Source of the DNA: Odobenus rosmarus divergens | Taxonomy: Eukaryota > Chordata > Mammalia > Carnivora > Odobenidae | Reading direction: 5' to 3' | Length of the DNA: 64,000 nt | Assembly: GCF_000321225.1 (NCBI RefSeq) | Contig: NW_004450323.1 | Coordinates: 4,475,872-4,539,871 of the forward strand | Position numbers and translations under genes: made by a program | In this document: in pieces, positions 35,310-47,827 of the stretch | Layout of the letters: each line of letters starts with the position of its first letter | How positions within the stretch are numbered: the first letter of the stretch is position 1 | Notes under the pieces: generated by a model | The model's database searches: none | The model's input: only the letters and a program-made list of their open reading frames with translations | What the model was told of the DNA's origin: nothing

Positions 35310-35557
35310 TTTTTTTTTTTTTTTTTGAGATAATGGCTGTTAGTTTTCTTTGATTCTCCCTTTCTTTCTGGTACTTTTAATTTGGTGCAGAGCAGGGTGG
35401 TAAAGTTAATGCACCAAGGGATGGAAAATGCTTCCAGCTTTCCAGAGCTGCTGGAAAATCAAAGCTTGGTTTGAGGCCAAATCCTGATGTGGGACTTGAA
35501 CTCATGACCTAATGCCAGAAGCAAGAATGTTACCAGCCGACCCACACTGACCCTCAT
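35310..35557 (-). mobile_element. tRNA-like retroelement with A tail, family not recognised
   Basis: Read on the minus strand from 35557, the sequence opens with a tRNA-like part: an A-box-like 'tgggtcggctgg' and a B-box-like 'gagttcaagtccc' ~40 bases on. It then runs through ~150 bp of non-tRNA body and ends in about 18 A bases (poly-T at 35310-35327 on +). That is SINE architecture. It lacks the CT-rich tract and usual wording of CAN SINEs. No convincing target duplication was found, so it is old or the boundaries are off. Alternatives: a highly diverged CAN SINE or a chance tRNA-like match beside a poly-T. Confidence 0.45.
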
Positions 35558-35559
35558 AA

Positions 35560-36695
35560 GATTAGGCATTTAAAATACTTCCTCTGAGTAGTCCTATTGT
35601 TACTTTCTGTTTTTCTCCTCTTTCAGCCTTTTCCTACAGCGTTCCTGGCTTCCCTGTTAGGAATACAATTTTAGTTTTCAGATCTTGTTTTCTCACTTCC
35701 TTTCCATTTGCTTGTTACTGTTACTTCCTTCTTGCTTTCCATGTCTCCTGGGTGAGTTCCTTTTTTATTGTTGTTCCTGTTCCTTCCTGTCCTTCTTCTG
35801 GATTAAAAATAGTCTCCAGGGTCTCTGGCTGCTTGCACATGAAGCTGACCTTCCTTCTATTCATATAGAGTTCCCCCTGAGCATCTGAAGATCCTTTCCT
35901 CCTCTCTCAAGATACTCGAACCCCTGCACCCATTCCCTGTTATTAGCACCCATTCTCAGCTGACTTACGGACTAACTGACCCTTGTACTCAGAGCTCTAA
36001 ATGAAAATTAAATCTCTTGTACAAAGATGCTGAGCAAGTGCTTTGTTCACGTTAAGTGTCACTGACAAACGCTGACTTCTCCCCACATCTGCTGACTCTG
36101 TGTGTGGTGCTCAAGGAGAAGGAACTCTTGGGCACTGACTTCGAGGTGCACGTTTAATATTCATCTACGTGCAAAGCAGTGGCTCTGTGATCAGGGGAAC
36201 CCCAGGAAGCAGCGTTCTTCCAGCTCGCTGGTGTGGGCATCCCAGAGGGATTGGCGGTAGTTGCGCTCCCACAGAAGCGTTTCTCAGGGAGTTAAAGATG
36301 AAAATGTTTCTTCATGAACATTCTTTGGTTAGAGTTGGAGATTATGATATTCTTTACAAAAATGACCTTCTACCCAATGTTGACCTAGACCGTCCACAGA
36401 TGAGGGTCTGCTTGAGGGTTTATCCCGTGTACAACTTTAGATGGCTGGGCCAAAAAGTGCAGGTGGGCAGCAGCTCTGATAGCAGCCCCCAAGTCCTAAC
36501 CTGAGCTCCCTGTTTCGCTGAGAGTTCCAGCAACAGGGTTGATGAAGGGTTAAAAGATTTCCTTCCATTTGTCGCCCCAGCTCCCTATGTGGATATATCT
36601 CCAAGAAAAGAACTAGCTGTATCCCTCCTGGAGAATCCAGGCTTGTAGATTTCATTATCCTTAGTGACGTCCATGTTTCTGAGCAGCTCTGTCAC
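35560..36695. other. Intron 2, nothing recognised
   Basis: The 111-codon frame at 36169-36504 (+) resembles no protein I know and lacks splice or start support. Confidence 0.5.
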
Positions 36696-36699
36696 CCTC

Positions 36700-37060
36700 C
36701 TGTCACTGCTTCTGCCACTGAATCAGCCTGTAGTGCTTTCTGTTCCCTGATTGACTGACTGATGAACTCCCACTTACCTTTCAAGTCCCAGCTCAAATGT
36801 CATCTTTACTCTTCTACCCTTCCTGATCCCTCTTCTGGGATAATTACCCTTTCAGCTGGATCTCCTTAGCACTTTACCAAAAGCTCTCTTATAGCACTTA
36901 TCACAACATATCCTTTTATTTATTTTTTTCCTCTCTGCCCTGTTCCTTTGTGTGCTTCGGGGGTGGGGACCCCGTTGAATCAATCTTTGTACTCCCATCA
37001 CCTGGGACCATGTCTGCGCCACACTCGGTACCCAGTAAGCACCTTATAAATTGTTTGGCC
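36700..37060 (+). repeat. L2 element
   Basis: 'caagtcccagctcaaatgtcatctttactc', 'ttccctgatccctcttctgg'-type wording, 'tagcacttatcacaacatat', 'ggaccatgtctgcgccacactcggtacccagtaagcacc'. Confidence 0.8.
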
Positions 37061-37064
37061 TTAT

Positions 37065-38580
37065 CTCTATTATAAAACATGTATCTTTATGACTTCTTTT
37101 TTATTTTTTTTTTGCCATTTGGTGATATTGTAAATCTTATATTTTGAAACAAAAAGGAAAATATTAAATAAGTAAGCTAGATTTAATTTCTATTTTATAT
37201 GTCCCCAAATGACACAACGAAAAAGGAAGATGCTTCTTTTGCCTCATTTTTGTTATCATTATTTGATGGACACATTTCACAATCTTACAAAACTTGACTT
37301 AACTGTGATGGTGACCTCTATAGATGGGATGATGTGGTATTTAGGGTTAATCCCTAAGTTTTGTGGTGACATATAGGTTTGAGTCACAGGTCAAAGATAG
37401 ACTTTTGGGAACGTAATTTCTCTTTGGATTTCAAAGTTATTTTACTTAGGGTTTTCACATATCTTATTATATCTTAATCTGATGGTTCCAATTTGCTTCA
37501 AGCTTGCATTGACCCAGTGTCAAGCCAATTTGGCTATGCTCTGTGCAACACATTTTTGTAAAAGGATCTGACACCCTCCACGCACATGACCACTAGGGTT
37601 ATGCACATCATGATGAAGGCTGTCTGAGATCTTTGTGGCAGGCTTGTTGTGTAGGGCACTCTCTCAGGGTATGTGCTGTTCCTTACCAGGATTCACTGGC
37701 AAAAAGGGAAAAATATGTGAAGTAAATTATATGTTATTCTATAAACATATTATCTGTATACTTTGCAGTGTTCACAAGTAAAACTCAACTCCCTTTGCTC
37801 TCTTACCCTCTCCAACTTTCTTCTTCTCTGTGGTCTTACATTCTTAACTCTGGAATTTCTACTTCAAGCGAAATGCAAAGCCTATGCTGGAAGTTTTCAG
37901 GGTTCTAGCTGTTGTTAGGTGTTTTCATTCCGACTCTGCTGGTGTCATTGGCTCTGGCAAGAGCAAATTTTCTGACTGCTTCTGATCTTTCTTGCCTTTT
38001 TATAGAGCACGCTTTCCTCACCTTTTTCTCTGTATAGGGATTCGATGGCATCTATGTTTGCTTTGGACAGAAGGAAGAACCTTTTTAAGCAATATTCTTA
38101 AAGTTATTCTTAAAAAAGTGATGCAACAACATTATCCATATATTTTTTTAAAAGGATCATAATCCTACCGCTATAACACAGTTGTTTATACATTGGCTCT
38201 TTATCTTCTAGTCTTCGTTCACATAGTTGCAGTCCTGCCGTTTATTCAGTTTTGTAATCAGCAAGATATATTTTTCAGAACAAATTCTCTAGAAGTTACT
38301 TTCTAGTTTGAATCTTTTGTGACATTTGTTGTATTTCTCATGTCACAAAAGACTGCATTTGGACTTTGTGTTTGAGGAGTTTCAAGGTGATAGTGCCTAT
38401 CTGTTATTGGTTAACAAGCTTCATTTCTGTCCTTTTTCCTGTGAAATCTCCTATCCTTTATCAGGACTGTGGAGCTTTTATGAGGAGCCTGATAGTACAA
38501 TGAGATGAGGGCATGTGAGGAGTGGAATGCACCCCTTTCTTCGGCTAAACACCATTGTGTGCTCTGCTCTGGGTGTGGGA
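37065..38580. other. Intron 2, nothing recognised
   Basis: AT-rich; no gene or clear repeat. Confidence 0.5.
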
Positions 38581-38589
38581 CCAGAACTC

Positions 38590-38895
38590 TCCAGGGCTAC
38601 ACTATTCATTATGGTAGCTACTAGCCACATGTGCCTATTGGGCATTTGGACATGTGGCTAGTCCAAATTGAAATGCTCTGTGCATGCAAACCCATCATGT
38701 AAAATAGCTCAGTGAGTTTCTGTAGTGATCACATGTTGAAATGGTAATATTTTGATATAATGAATTAAATAAAATATATTGTTAAAATTCATTTCATCCG
38801 TTTCTTTTTACTTTTTTTAAAACGTGGCTACTAGCAAATTTAAAGTTATATGTTGTGACTGGCATATTTCTATCGGTCAGTTGTTCTAGGGCCTC
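38590..38895 (+). repeat. DNA transposon fossil (hAT/MER type, non-autonomous)
   Basis: 'ggtagctactagccacatgtgcctattgggcatttgga' followed by 'catgtggctagtccaaattg', a middle AT-rich part, then 'cgtttctttttactttttttaaaacgtggctactagcaaatt'. This is a familiar mammalian MER family with two half-sites; the exact family name is uncertain. Confidence 0.65.
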
Positions 38896-39051
38896 GCATT
38901 TAAAAACGCAGGATGTAGTTTAATAGTGTGTTCTGAAAATAAATTCAGTGGGTCAAAAATTGGTATTTTAAAATTGGAACAGAATGGAATAGAAAATATC
39001 AGAATGGTATTATTCTGAAACTTCTTGTTTTAAATACATGGATGTGTTTAC

Positions 39052-39079
39052 GTAAAACGTATCTTGTAAAACGTATCTT
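39052..39079. repeat. Perfect 14-bp tandem duplication
   Basis: gtaaaacgtatctt is present twice with no gap (39052-39065, 39066-39079). Confidence 0.95.
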
Positions 39080-39084
39080 TTCTT

Positions 39085-40520
39085 TTTGCTATGAATTGTC
39101 ATTAAAAAGGTTGAAAATCACTGTTCTAGGGTGGTCCAGCTTAATTTAAAGCATTACCAGGAGGCCTGGTCTGCTCTGTAAGAGGACAGGTTGGTACCAT
39201 GAATACCATATAGATTTCAGGTCTGATTGGTGGAAGCTCTTCTAGAACTTTTCAACTAAACCAGACCCAGCATCAGAATAAATCTGAGCACCAGGGCTCA
39301 TCTAAAAGCAGTAGCTACTCAGGACCAGCCCAGAGGGAAGGGTCAACTAAGGACGGCTGCCATTCTGCCATCTGACGTCAGGACCTGTGTTGCCCAGCAC
39401 TAAAGTGTCCCTGGAGCTGGGAGTGACTTTGTCTGATTTGTTTCTTCTAGAAACTTCCTCAAAATGGTCTCCTTGGTGGGTGGTGATACTTTCTAAGAAG
39501 CAGGGTGGTTTCTTAATGACCTTGGAGCCAAGCTGGGTTGGACAAGTTTCTCTTTGGCCCGTAGATCTTCCACCCACCATGTCCTGTTGAAATCAGAAGA
39601 GGCTGTACTGTAATCTAGGACCACACCAGTCCTCTTCCCTCCTGAGAGAAAACATGTCCTTACAGTACACAAGATGGGGGGGGGGCAGTTACCAGGGCGC
39701 TGTCTGTGACTGGGTTCTAAATAAAGGACCCCGAAAGCCACAGAGAGAGGAGTGGGGGAAAGGCTCCAAAAATGAAGTTTATGGGGTTGCATGGGCCTTG
39801 TATTTATTCTGAAAGTTGTAAAAATTCTTTGGGGCTGACCCATTTTTCCTTTCTTAATTAAAAAAAAAAATCTGGCAGGCAAGAGGAAGAAATGTAAGAC
39901 ACGTGACTAATGCTTCAGCGTTTTCTCCTGGAGCCAGATTCTTTAAAATTATACCTTAGCCATGCTTGATGTTTTAAAAACAGTTGCCCACAAAAGCCAC
40001 CAAACATTTGTTTCTGAAACTTGTAGACTTAGATGGCATCACTTTCAGGAAAGACCAAAAGCACAATACTTAGGAATTATTGAACCGAAATCTTTTTTGG
40101 AGATTTTTGCCCTGGTGAATTAGATTACCGTAGGAACTGGCGGAGGGCCAGGCAGCCTTTTGCCTTTATTTTGCTTGAGTATTTCCAGTCCTGTTGCTTA
40201 GTCACCCAGAAATTTTGAGGGAGTTAGATGAAATGACCTTCAAGACGGAAAGTACTGTGATTCCAACAACGGTCTGAGTTGGCAGTAAGGAACTGTGTTT
40301 ATGTCGACCTCTTGTTGTTCTGTACTTATCACAAATCAGTCCATTCATTCATTCATTCATTCAGTTGTTCATTTAAATTTGAGCCCATATTAGGTGCCAA
40401 ATATTTGCGCTTGGCCTTTGTGGGAAAATCACAGAATTTTAGAGCACTGATCGCGGTGGATTGGAGGGTCTTTAAGGTCTAGTTCCAACCCCCCCTCTAA
40501 TGTTATTTCCTGGGTCCCAC
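39085..40520. other. Intron 2, nothing recognised except an (ATTC)n run
   Basis: (CATT)n at about 40341-40363. Frames such as 39493-39882 (minus, 129 codons) have no recognisable similarity. Confidence 0.5.
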
Positions 40521-40529
40521 CTTTACGGG

Positions 40530-40770
40530 CTCCCCGTTTTAACCTAACAAGGCTACTTCCCTGCCCTGGAGTCTTTTTCCCCCACTGTTGCCTCTGTCTG
40601 AAATGCCTTCCTTTCCCCAAATACTCTGTTTAAATCCCAGCTCACATGCCACTACTCCCGTGAATCCACTCCAGTCGCCCAAATGGTGGTAAATTATCAT
40701 TTTCTGAACTCCAGCACACTCTACTTCTCTTGTGACATCACATGTAATCTTGCATTAGGTCAAACCAAAT
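40530..40770 (+). repeat. L2 element
   Basis: 'ctgaaatgccttcctttcccc', 'aaatcccagctcacatgccactactcc', 'gtgacatcacatgtaatc' in L2 order. Confidence 0.65.
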
Positions 40771-40774
40771 GAGA

Positions 40775-42785
40775 TTGCTGTGTTTATGAAGTTAAAAATG
40801 GTTGAATACTGGCAATTTTGTATAATTACCTATGTCATTTGTTAGCATGAGTTAATCAACATGGCCAAAGACAAAACCGTGTTCTCTTTCTGGAGACATT
40901 CTCCACTCCTAGCAATGCTTCAGAGTTCACATTGCTTCTCCAGTTAGCATCTCTTGACTATTTGGTTTGGATACACATCTAGCCAACTCTACATCTGTTC
41001 AACTCATAGAGCTCCATCGTATTTATAAAGATCTAAGGGGAGAGCTGGTGGAATGGTGTTTTGAGTCTGTGAACATGTCTGGAGCATTCCATGTTACTTG
41101 CCTAGGGTCAGAACAAGATGAAAAGTTAGTTCGATATGATTTTTTCCTCATAATTTATGTTTGCTCCTTGCGATCATGGCTTATAAACCATCTGGGATAT
41201 TGGCAACAATGGTTGGCAGGCCATCCAGTCCATTGTTTCCAGTCTACCTTAATTTCTGTCTGAAAATTGGTGTGTTTTCTTGTTGCCAGTCTTCAGACAC
41301 TTCTATGATTCTGTGCTTCTGTGAAGATTCCAGTCATTAATATTATGATCACATCTGCTGGATCTTTCAGTGCCTTTTCAGATTGCTTATCTGGCTCTGG
41401 AGACACAAAATTACTTAAAGGGCTAACTAAGTGCTTTCTTATTATCACCTTCTCTATCTTGGGCTCTAGTTTCCTCTTCACCATGTTGGTCCTACCCTTT
41501 CCAGTTTGAAGATTATTTTCCTTGATAGCGAAGATAGATGCATAAGAGGAGCGAAGTAGTTCTCTTTTCTCTGTTATCAGTTAGCATTAACTCCCATCAG
41601 CAATGAGACTCCTTCCTCATTCTTGCTCCCAATACAGCTGAAAAAAGCTCTTTTACTTGACCTTACCATTTTCACAAGACTCAGTTCTTTATGACTGTTA
41701 TCTTTTCATGGGGCCATGCTTTTCGATCTGTGCTACCCTAAGTAGATAGCCTTAAGCACGGGGCCTTCTTTCTACCTCCAATCACTTGGAAATCCTTGAC
41801 CTCTTTAGTTGCTTGCTTTCTTTTATTTCATATTTGGAATATTTGTCCTACCTTTCTTGAATCCTCTTCCCTGTTAGAGTAAACCTCTAATGCTGACTTT
41901 GAAAAAGCATTCTTCTCCTAACACTTGGGCCAGCTCTCTGACACTTCTAGGAGAACAGAATCCCTTTCTCCCAAGGTTTCTATACATTCTTCAGCAATCA
42001 CTTTTTATTAGTGATCACGATCGTTTCTGGAATAATAGCTGTTTTTACTTCCTTCAATCAGCAGAGCAGATACAAACCTAGCCATGGTACCCGCTTGTAC
42101 AGTGAGAAAGGGATTCAGAGATGGTTCTGAGAGAATAGTTGTGTCATTAGCAGAAACAGGGATGGTGGGAGGAAGAGCTTCTTTGTGGTGCTGATAGGGC
42201 ATGCTGATTTCAAGTTCAGACTTGGCATGATGGGGCAGTTTTCTGATTGGAAGAGATTCGGGATCAGGGAGATGCGTTTGGGTACCATTCACACGTAGGT
42301 GAGTGAAGCAGTAAGAAAGAGTGATATGGAAAATGGAAGGAGGCTGAGGGCCAAGCCTGCATAACGTACACTCAGGAGGCAAGAAGGTGGAGTGCGGTTA
42401 GTCCAGGGGGCAGAAAAAGCACAGTTAGAGAGGTAAGGGGGAGAAGCAGTCTAGTTGATTATCATAGGATACAGGGGGGGCCAACGTTTTCAGATGTTTA
42501 GAGGCTTATGTACCCTAAGAAACAAGAGTAACATCCTCTCGCTTTTGGTTATTTCAACTTTCCAGAGCAGATTTAAAAACTGAAAGTTAATGAAAAAGTT
42601 CTTTGAGTAACCCAAATAGCTCACTCTGGGGGAAGGTCCATCATTCTTAATACATACCATGTTAATTCCTTAGCAAAGTTGGCTTATTTATATATAGTCA
42701 TAATGAAGGTTTTTGTTTACAGTTGAGTAGATATGGCACATTTGAAGAGAGTGAGGCAGACGTGCTCATAAGACGAAAACTCTCC
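40775..42785. other. Intron 2, unclassified; possible old repeat at 41200-41900
   Basis: The 41200-41900 stretch reads like an old repeat of coding origin (short open segments, T-rich) but I cannot name it. No gene identified. Confidence 0.35.
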
Positions 42786-42789
42786 CAGT

Positions 42790-43076
42790 GGTAGGTTGTT
42801 CAGATGTCACCTCTCAGTGAGGCCTTCTCTAATTACTCATTTAAATTGCACCCCCTCATCCCCCACCCCTGTCGTGGATCCCATCTTGCCTCTTAACAAC
42901 TGTCTAGTATACCCTTTTATTTGTTATTGATTGATTGCCTCTCTGCCTCTCTCCTGCATTAGAATGCAGGTTCCATGCATTGGGTGTTGCTTGTTTCTCC
43001 CCCTGCTGCCTTCCCAGAGTCTAGAATAGCACCTCGCAGGTAGAAGACACAATATGTATTTGTTGAATAAATGAGT
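42790..43076 (+). repeat. L2 element
   Basis: 'cagatgtcacctctcagtgaggccttctctaattactcatttaaattgcaccccctc', then 'gaatgcaggttccatgcattggg' and 'gtatttgttgaataaatgagtg'; very clear. Confidence 0.88.
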
Positions 43077-43431
43077 GTAAGAAAGTAAAGATGATTATAC
43101 ATGCATGTGAACTAGGAAGGTGTAGGTATTTGGGATCATTTAGTTTGGAATAAGCCCTAATCTCTAGGTCAGTGTCTCCGGGGGCAGATGCTCTAGTCCC
43201 TTGCAGCATTGGTGGCCTGCTGAGCTATGAATGAAAGGTTAAATTATGCTTAGGACATTCTACTTCTGAAGGCCGAAAAATAACACATTTCAGAAACATT
43301 CCCGGCAAATAAATAAAGCTTTTAAAATACTAGTGTTTAAAAGGCCCCTCATTGGGAAAACGATTCCTTCTGTGTTGAACATTACATTTCCCCGTGTAGG
43401 ATTGCTATTATGTGATTTAAATGTTCAGCTG

Positions 43432-43744
43432 ACCCTTGAACAGCAACAGGGGTTAAGGGCGTTGACCACCCACAGAGCTGAAAATCTGTGTATAACTTTT
43501 GACTCTCCCAAAACTTAACTACTTACAGCCTACTGTTGACTGGAAGCCTTGCTGATAACATAAACAGTGGATAGCGCATATTTTATATGTCATCTGTATT
43601 ATATATCGTATTCTTCTAATAAAGTAAGCTAGAGAAAAGAAAAGCTTATTAGAAAAATCATTTATGGTGTTGTATTAATCAAAGAGTTCTGCGCAGAAGT
43701 GGACCCGCCACAGCTCAGACCTGTCTTGTTCGAAGGCCAGCTAT
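43432..43744. mobile_element. Tigger-type (TcMar) DNA transposon fossil
   Basis: Left end 'cagctgacccttgaacagcaacagggg' pairs with right end 'gacctgtcttgttcgaaggccagcta'. Between them are 'gttgactggaagccttgctgataacataaacagtgg' and 'aataaagtaagctagagaaaagaaaa', a familiar non-autonomous Tigger internal region. About 310 bp. It has no transposase and is inactive. Confidence 0.82.
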
Positions 43745-43749
43745 ACTGC

Positions 43750-44980
43750 TTTCTTAAAGATTGAATTTTTCCTTTTCCGCATTCAAACCCCGAGCAACTT
43801 CCTTCCAGCTCCGCCGGAAATAAATATGACAGGTTCCTTCCTTCCTAGTCTCAGAGGCCTTTGACCAGAGGTGTGGAATTAGCGAGAGGCTGCGGCTACG
43901 GAGGAGTCTGTGGGGGCTACCTCTCATACTTTCTTGGCAAAATGAATGAGTGTGGACTTCTCACTACCTGCTAGGTGCCCATCAAATCCCACGGGTCGGT
44001 TTGAAAAATGCTCTATTTCCTCTCCAATTAAGACATAGCTACAAAGCATAGCTCTTCAGTCCAATCCTAGCCTGGCCGCCGCCTGCACTCGTACCCTCTT
44101 CCAAGTTGCCTGTTAGTCCTTGAAGAAGCATTTCTTTCTGATTCCCCTTGTGCGTTATTTACTTTGGACACAATAACCATTTACACACGTTTCCTGGGAT
44201 CCGTCTAATTTAAAGTTTTTCAACCTTACAAGTTCTGGAAGTGAGCGAGGAGAGCTGTTCGAGGGGAAGGCGAAGCCCCCCGCCCCCACTTTTATTCGAG
44301 TGACATGGCAGCATGGCATTGTGGCGGGCATCCACATAGCTGGGCGCATTACATAAGGTAATGGTCACCCTCCGCCAGATCCTTAACCCATCTCACATTC
44401 AGGACCATGGTGTCCACTTGTGGAGACAGGACTTCCTTTGTTCCCGAGAATAAGCAGCTAGTGATTATTAGCTTAGCTATGAAGTTAAATCACATTCCTG
44501 GAAAGGAAAATGTTGTAGCTTTTTTTTTTTTTAAATGGGAGAGGAGAATGCATTTTTGAAAATCCAAACATACGGTTACCACTGACAACATGAGCATTAC
44601 ACCTCGTTGACAAGAAAAGTTTTATATTTTGTTCGATGAAGACAGTTAGTTACATATAATCTCCCATCGTGACTGCTCTCCTGATAAAATGAAGTCCAAA
44701 TATTTGCCTTGAAGTAGCTGTACTGACATGGATCAGCCATGTCCTAGTTTGCCCACACTGGTGTCTTTTCCCTCCCAATAACTCACAGAGGGAATTTGGA
44801 CTTGCTGTTGAGTGTAGGACCTGAGAGTCTGTGATTTATTCGCAGCACCTGACATTGAGTAGGCTCTCACTATTTGCCGTATGTTAAATGCAGGGTGCGT
44901 GGGGACCTTCAGGGAGCAGATGGGGGTCTTACCTACTGGAGCCATCTGGCGTTGCTCCTTCAGTGTGGCTTTGGAGTGCA
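43750..44980. other. Intron 2, nothing recognised
   Basis: Somewhat less AT-rich; no gene or clear repeat. Confidence 0.5.
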
Positions 44981-44984
44981 GGGG

Positions 44985-45129
44985 TTCTGGGCTTGACTCT
45001 GGATTCTTGTCAGTTACAAGCAATGTGACTGGGTAAGTTACTTAGACCTTTGAGCCTCAGTGCCCTCATCTTTAAATTGGGGTTGTTGTGGGGATCAAAT
45101 GTGTGTGTCTAAAAGAGCCTTGGTATTAG
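44985..45129 (+). repeat. MIR element
   Basis: 'cttgactctggattcttgtcagtt', 'tgtgactgggtaagttacttagacctttgagcctcagtgccctcatctttaaattgggg'. Confidence 0.82.
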
Positions 45130-45142
45130 AAAGGGCCACACA

Positions 45143-45342
45143 TCAGTTAGTTAAGCGTCTGACTCTTGATTTCAGCTCGGGTCATGATCTCAGGGTTGTT
45201 GGGGTCTGCACTGAGCAGGGAGTCTGCTGGAGTTTCTCTCCTTCTTCCTCTGCCCCTCCCCCCACTTGGGCTTGTGCTTTCTCTCTCTCTCTCCCTGTCT
45301 CTCAAATAAATAAACAAAATCTTTAAAAAAAGAAGAAGAAGA
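45143..45342 (+). mobile_element. CAN SINE, sense, 5'-shortened, with 13-bp target duplication
   Basis: Starts 'tcagttagttaagcgtctgac' without the first head bases, then a CT-rich tract and 'ctcaaataaataaacaaaatcttt'. The flanks aaagggccacaca (45130-45142) and aaagggtcacaca (45343-45355) differ at one base. Confidence 0.92.
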
Positions 45343-45359
45343 AAAGGGTCACACAAACA

Positions 45360-45890
45360 AAAGATAAGAGTGTTCACAATCTGAATTTTTCTAGTCAGAA
45401 TTGAACTTGGATAGTTAATGTTAAGTGTTCACTTGCTCTGATCTGCTTCAGTCAGAAACATTTCAAAGTCAGTATATGTATGCCTCTACTTTGAATAAAG
45501 CTAATGTCAGCTGATGACAGTGGAAAAAGGATAAAATTGGTCCCTTGCTAGGGTAAGGAAGAAAGGGAGTTGGAGAGGAGAGTAGTAACACCAAAATTTT
45601 AGAAGAGGGAATTCGTGCCTAAGTAAAAGCAGATTATTTTACTCCAATCATGGTTTATTTCATTTAATGGTCATTGGAATTCCTCTGGTGTTGTTACTGT
45701 GCTTTTTAATTATTAATGTTTCTTATAATAATCTGGGACTTACTGCAGATTCCCCAGTTACAAGGATTTGGATTTAGTAGCTTGGAGGTTGGGTCCATGA
45801 ATCTGCTTTTAACATGTTCCCCAGGTGGTTCTGATGCCAGCGGACCATGGTCCACATTTTGAGAAACTTGCCTTCTCTAGTAGTAGTCTT
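45360..45890. other. Intron 2, nothing recognised
   Basis: No gene or named repeat seen, except a weak phrase near 45800-45860 ('tgttccccaggtggttctgatgccagcggacc') that recalls an old MER element. Confidence 0.4.
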
Positions 45891-45894
45891 CTAA

Positions 45895-46472
45895 CTGAAT
45901 CCATTCTTGCTTTGCTACAGTTCATTCTTCATGTAGACCCGTGTCACATTTGATCATGGTGTACTTACTGCCTAAAACCTTTTAGTGGCTTTCCACTGAT
46001 ACTCGGTTAAGGATCAGAATTTTTCTGGCTAAGCTTATCTCTTGCCACTGTGGCTCACTCTCCTTTGACCACATCGCCTTCTCTCTAGCCTTGTGGTATG
46101 CCCAGTTTCTTCCTGCTTCATGTCATTTGCACCTGCAGTTCCCTCACCTGAAATTGTTCTCTCTTACCTTTACCTGGTGAACACCTACCGATTATCCTGG
46201 TCTCTGTTTCCTCCAAGAAACTTTCCCCGATCACTGTGACAAAATCTGACCCCATTCTCTTATGTTCTTTTAGCACCTTTTTGGGGAAGAAATGATCTCT
46301 ACTGTCATTAGATAGCAAACTGCTGAATCATCTGTTTAATATTTGTCTTTGCTTGAATGGTGGCTTCGTGAGGATAGGGACCATGTCTGTGTTCATTTCT
46401 GTATCCATGGTGTCTTTTAATAGTACCATGAACATATGGCAAGCTCAAGTACTTTTGAATAAATGAATGAAA
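45895..46472 (+). repeat. L2 element (long)
   Basis: Continuous L2 order over ~580 bp, from 'cctaaaaccttttagtggctttccactgatactcgg' through 'ctttccccgatcactgtgac' to 'gaataaatgaatgaaagtg'. Confidence 0.88.
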
Positions 46473-46474
46473 GT

Positions 46475-47285
46475 GGGATTTGTGGTAAAGAAGCTCTGCT
46501 CTAGACCTGCACTTAAGTTTAATGACTGGGGTTGCAAATGGACTTTGTTATAAGGTGGAAACCATCCTCGCTTAGCATTCTAGAATGAGATGTTTAGAAC
46601 ACTTACTTGTTTCAGTAATAAAAATTATTATAAATAGAGACCTCAAACAATGGTCTTAGTGTTTAAGGCTTAAAACCTGGCATGGGAGAAAGGGGAAGTT
46701 AAAAGACTTCAGATGAAATCCTTACTTACTTTATACCATGTCTTTCATGCAGGAAGTATTGGAAGCTTCTTGGTTGTCCAACACCCCATATGTAAACTTT
46801 TTACAGTGTATTATATCATGTAGCTGGTTGATGAGTTTGTGTATTCATTTTCTGATACTCCCACTTGGAGTTGTAAGAAATGAAAACAAGTGCATATTCC
46901 CACTCTCTGTTTTCAAAGCAAGCAATTGGCTCAATGGCTTTTATATCTAATAGAACAATGAAGGCAATGTCAGTCTCAGAGAATGAGAGATCCTTGTTCC
47001 ATGTAGTTTGATTCAGCATCTCAATCTTGATGGGAAAGGAATTCTGGAGAAAAAAAAATCCATGATTTTAGTAATTTTTAAAATCATGATAATCAGGTAT
47101 GGAATTGAGATTCAAAAAAAGCCAGAATAGTTATTTTGATAAATTCACCAAGGTTCTCACCTGCTATGAAGAGATCTTTGTTTTTACCTAAGATTTTTAG
47201 TTCAGAGGACAGAGTTTTGTATGTTTTGGTACATCTTTGGAGTTTACTAAGCCTTTAATTCAGATTTCTAAGTCATCTGCAATTT
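46475..47285. other. Intron 2, nothing recognised
   Basis: AT-rich; no gene or clear repeat. Confidence 0.5.
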
Positions 47286-47289
47286 AATT

Positions 47290-47827
47290 GCATCAATTAG
47301 TTTTTCACTCATTACTACAAACAAGCAATCATTGTTAAACATCATTCTGTACGCCAGCAATACATGAGTGAACAAGATAGATAAGGGCTCTGCTGTTGTG
47401 GAGTTGACAGAGAGTAAACAAGTAAACAAGTCAGTGCTGTTAAGAAATTAACCTAGATCACATGATCTGGTCTAGCGGAGGATGATGGGTCGCATGACAC
47501 TGAGGAGATACTCCAGATCAAAAGAAGTAAATGAGAGGAAGGATCCACCATGAGAAAGTCAGGCCGAGTAACATTTTAGGCAGAGGGGCAAATGCAGAGC
47601 CCATTAGTGTGAATGAGCTTGCTGTGTTTTCAGAACTGAAAGACATGTGTCGGGGCTTAGAGAGGGAAGGAGATGGTTTTGGTGGTGAGGTCAAGGAGGT
47701 AGGCAGAGGGGCCTTGTGGGCCATGACGGAAATCTGCATATTATTCCAAGTATTATGGGAAGCCAGTGAGAGGTTTTAAGCAGGGGAGTGACATGATCTG
47801 ATTTGTGTTTTTAAGAGATCACTGTGG
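47290..47827 (-). repeat. L2 element, antisense
   Basis: Backwards L2: 'acatgagtgaacaagatagataagggctctgctgttgtggag', 'ggcagaggggcaaatgc', 'ggccttgtgggccatg', 'gggaagccagtgagaggttttaagcaggggagtgacatgatctgattt', 'agatcactgtgg'. A SINE landed at its end. Confidence 0.85.

Noticed and set aside
35470..35557. Functional tRNA gene on the minus strand
   Set aside because: The A and B boxes are imperfect, a clean acceptor stem cannot be formed by eye, and an A-tailed body follows; a retroelement head is more likely.
36169..36504. 111-codon plus-strand frame considered as an extra RGL1 exon or nested gene
   Set aside because: No similarity to RGL1 or any protein I recognise; no convincing flanking splice sites.
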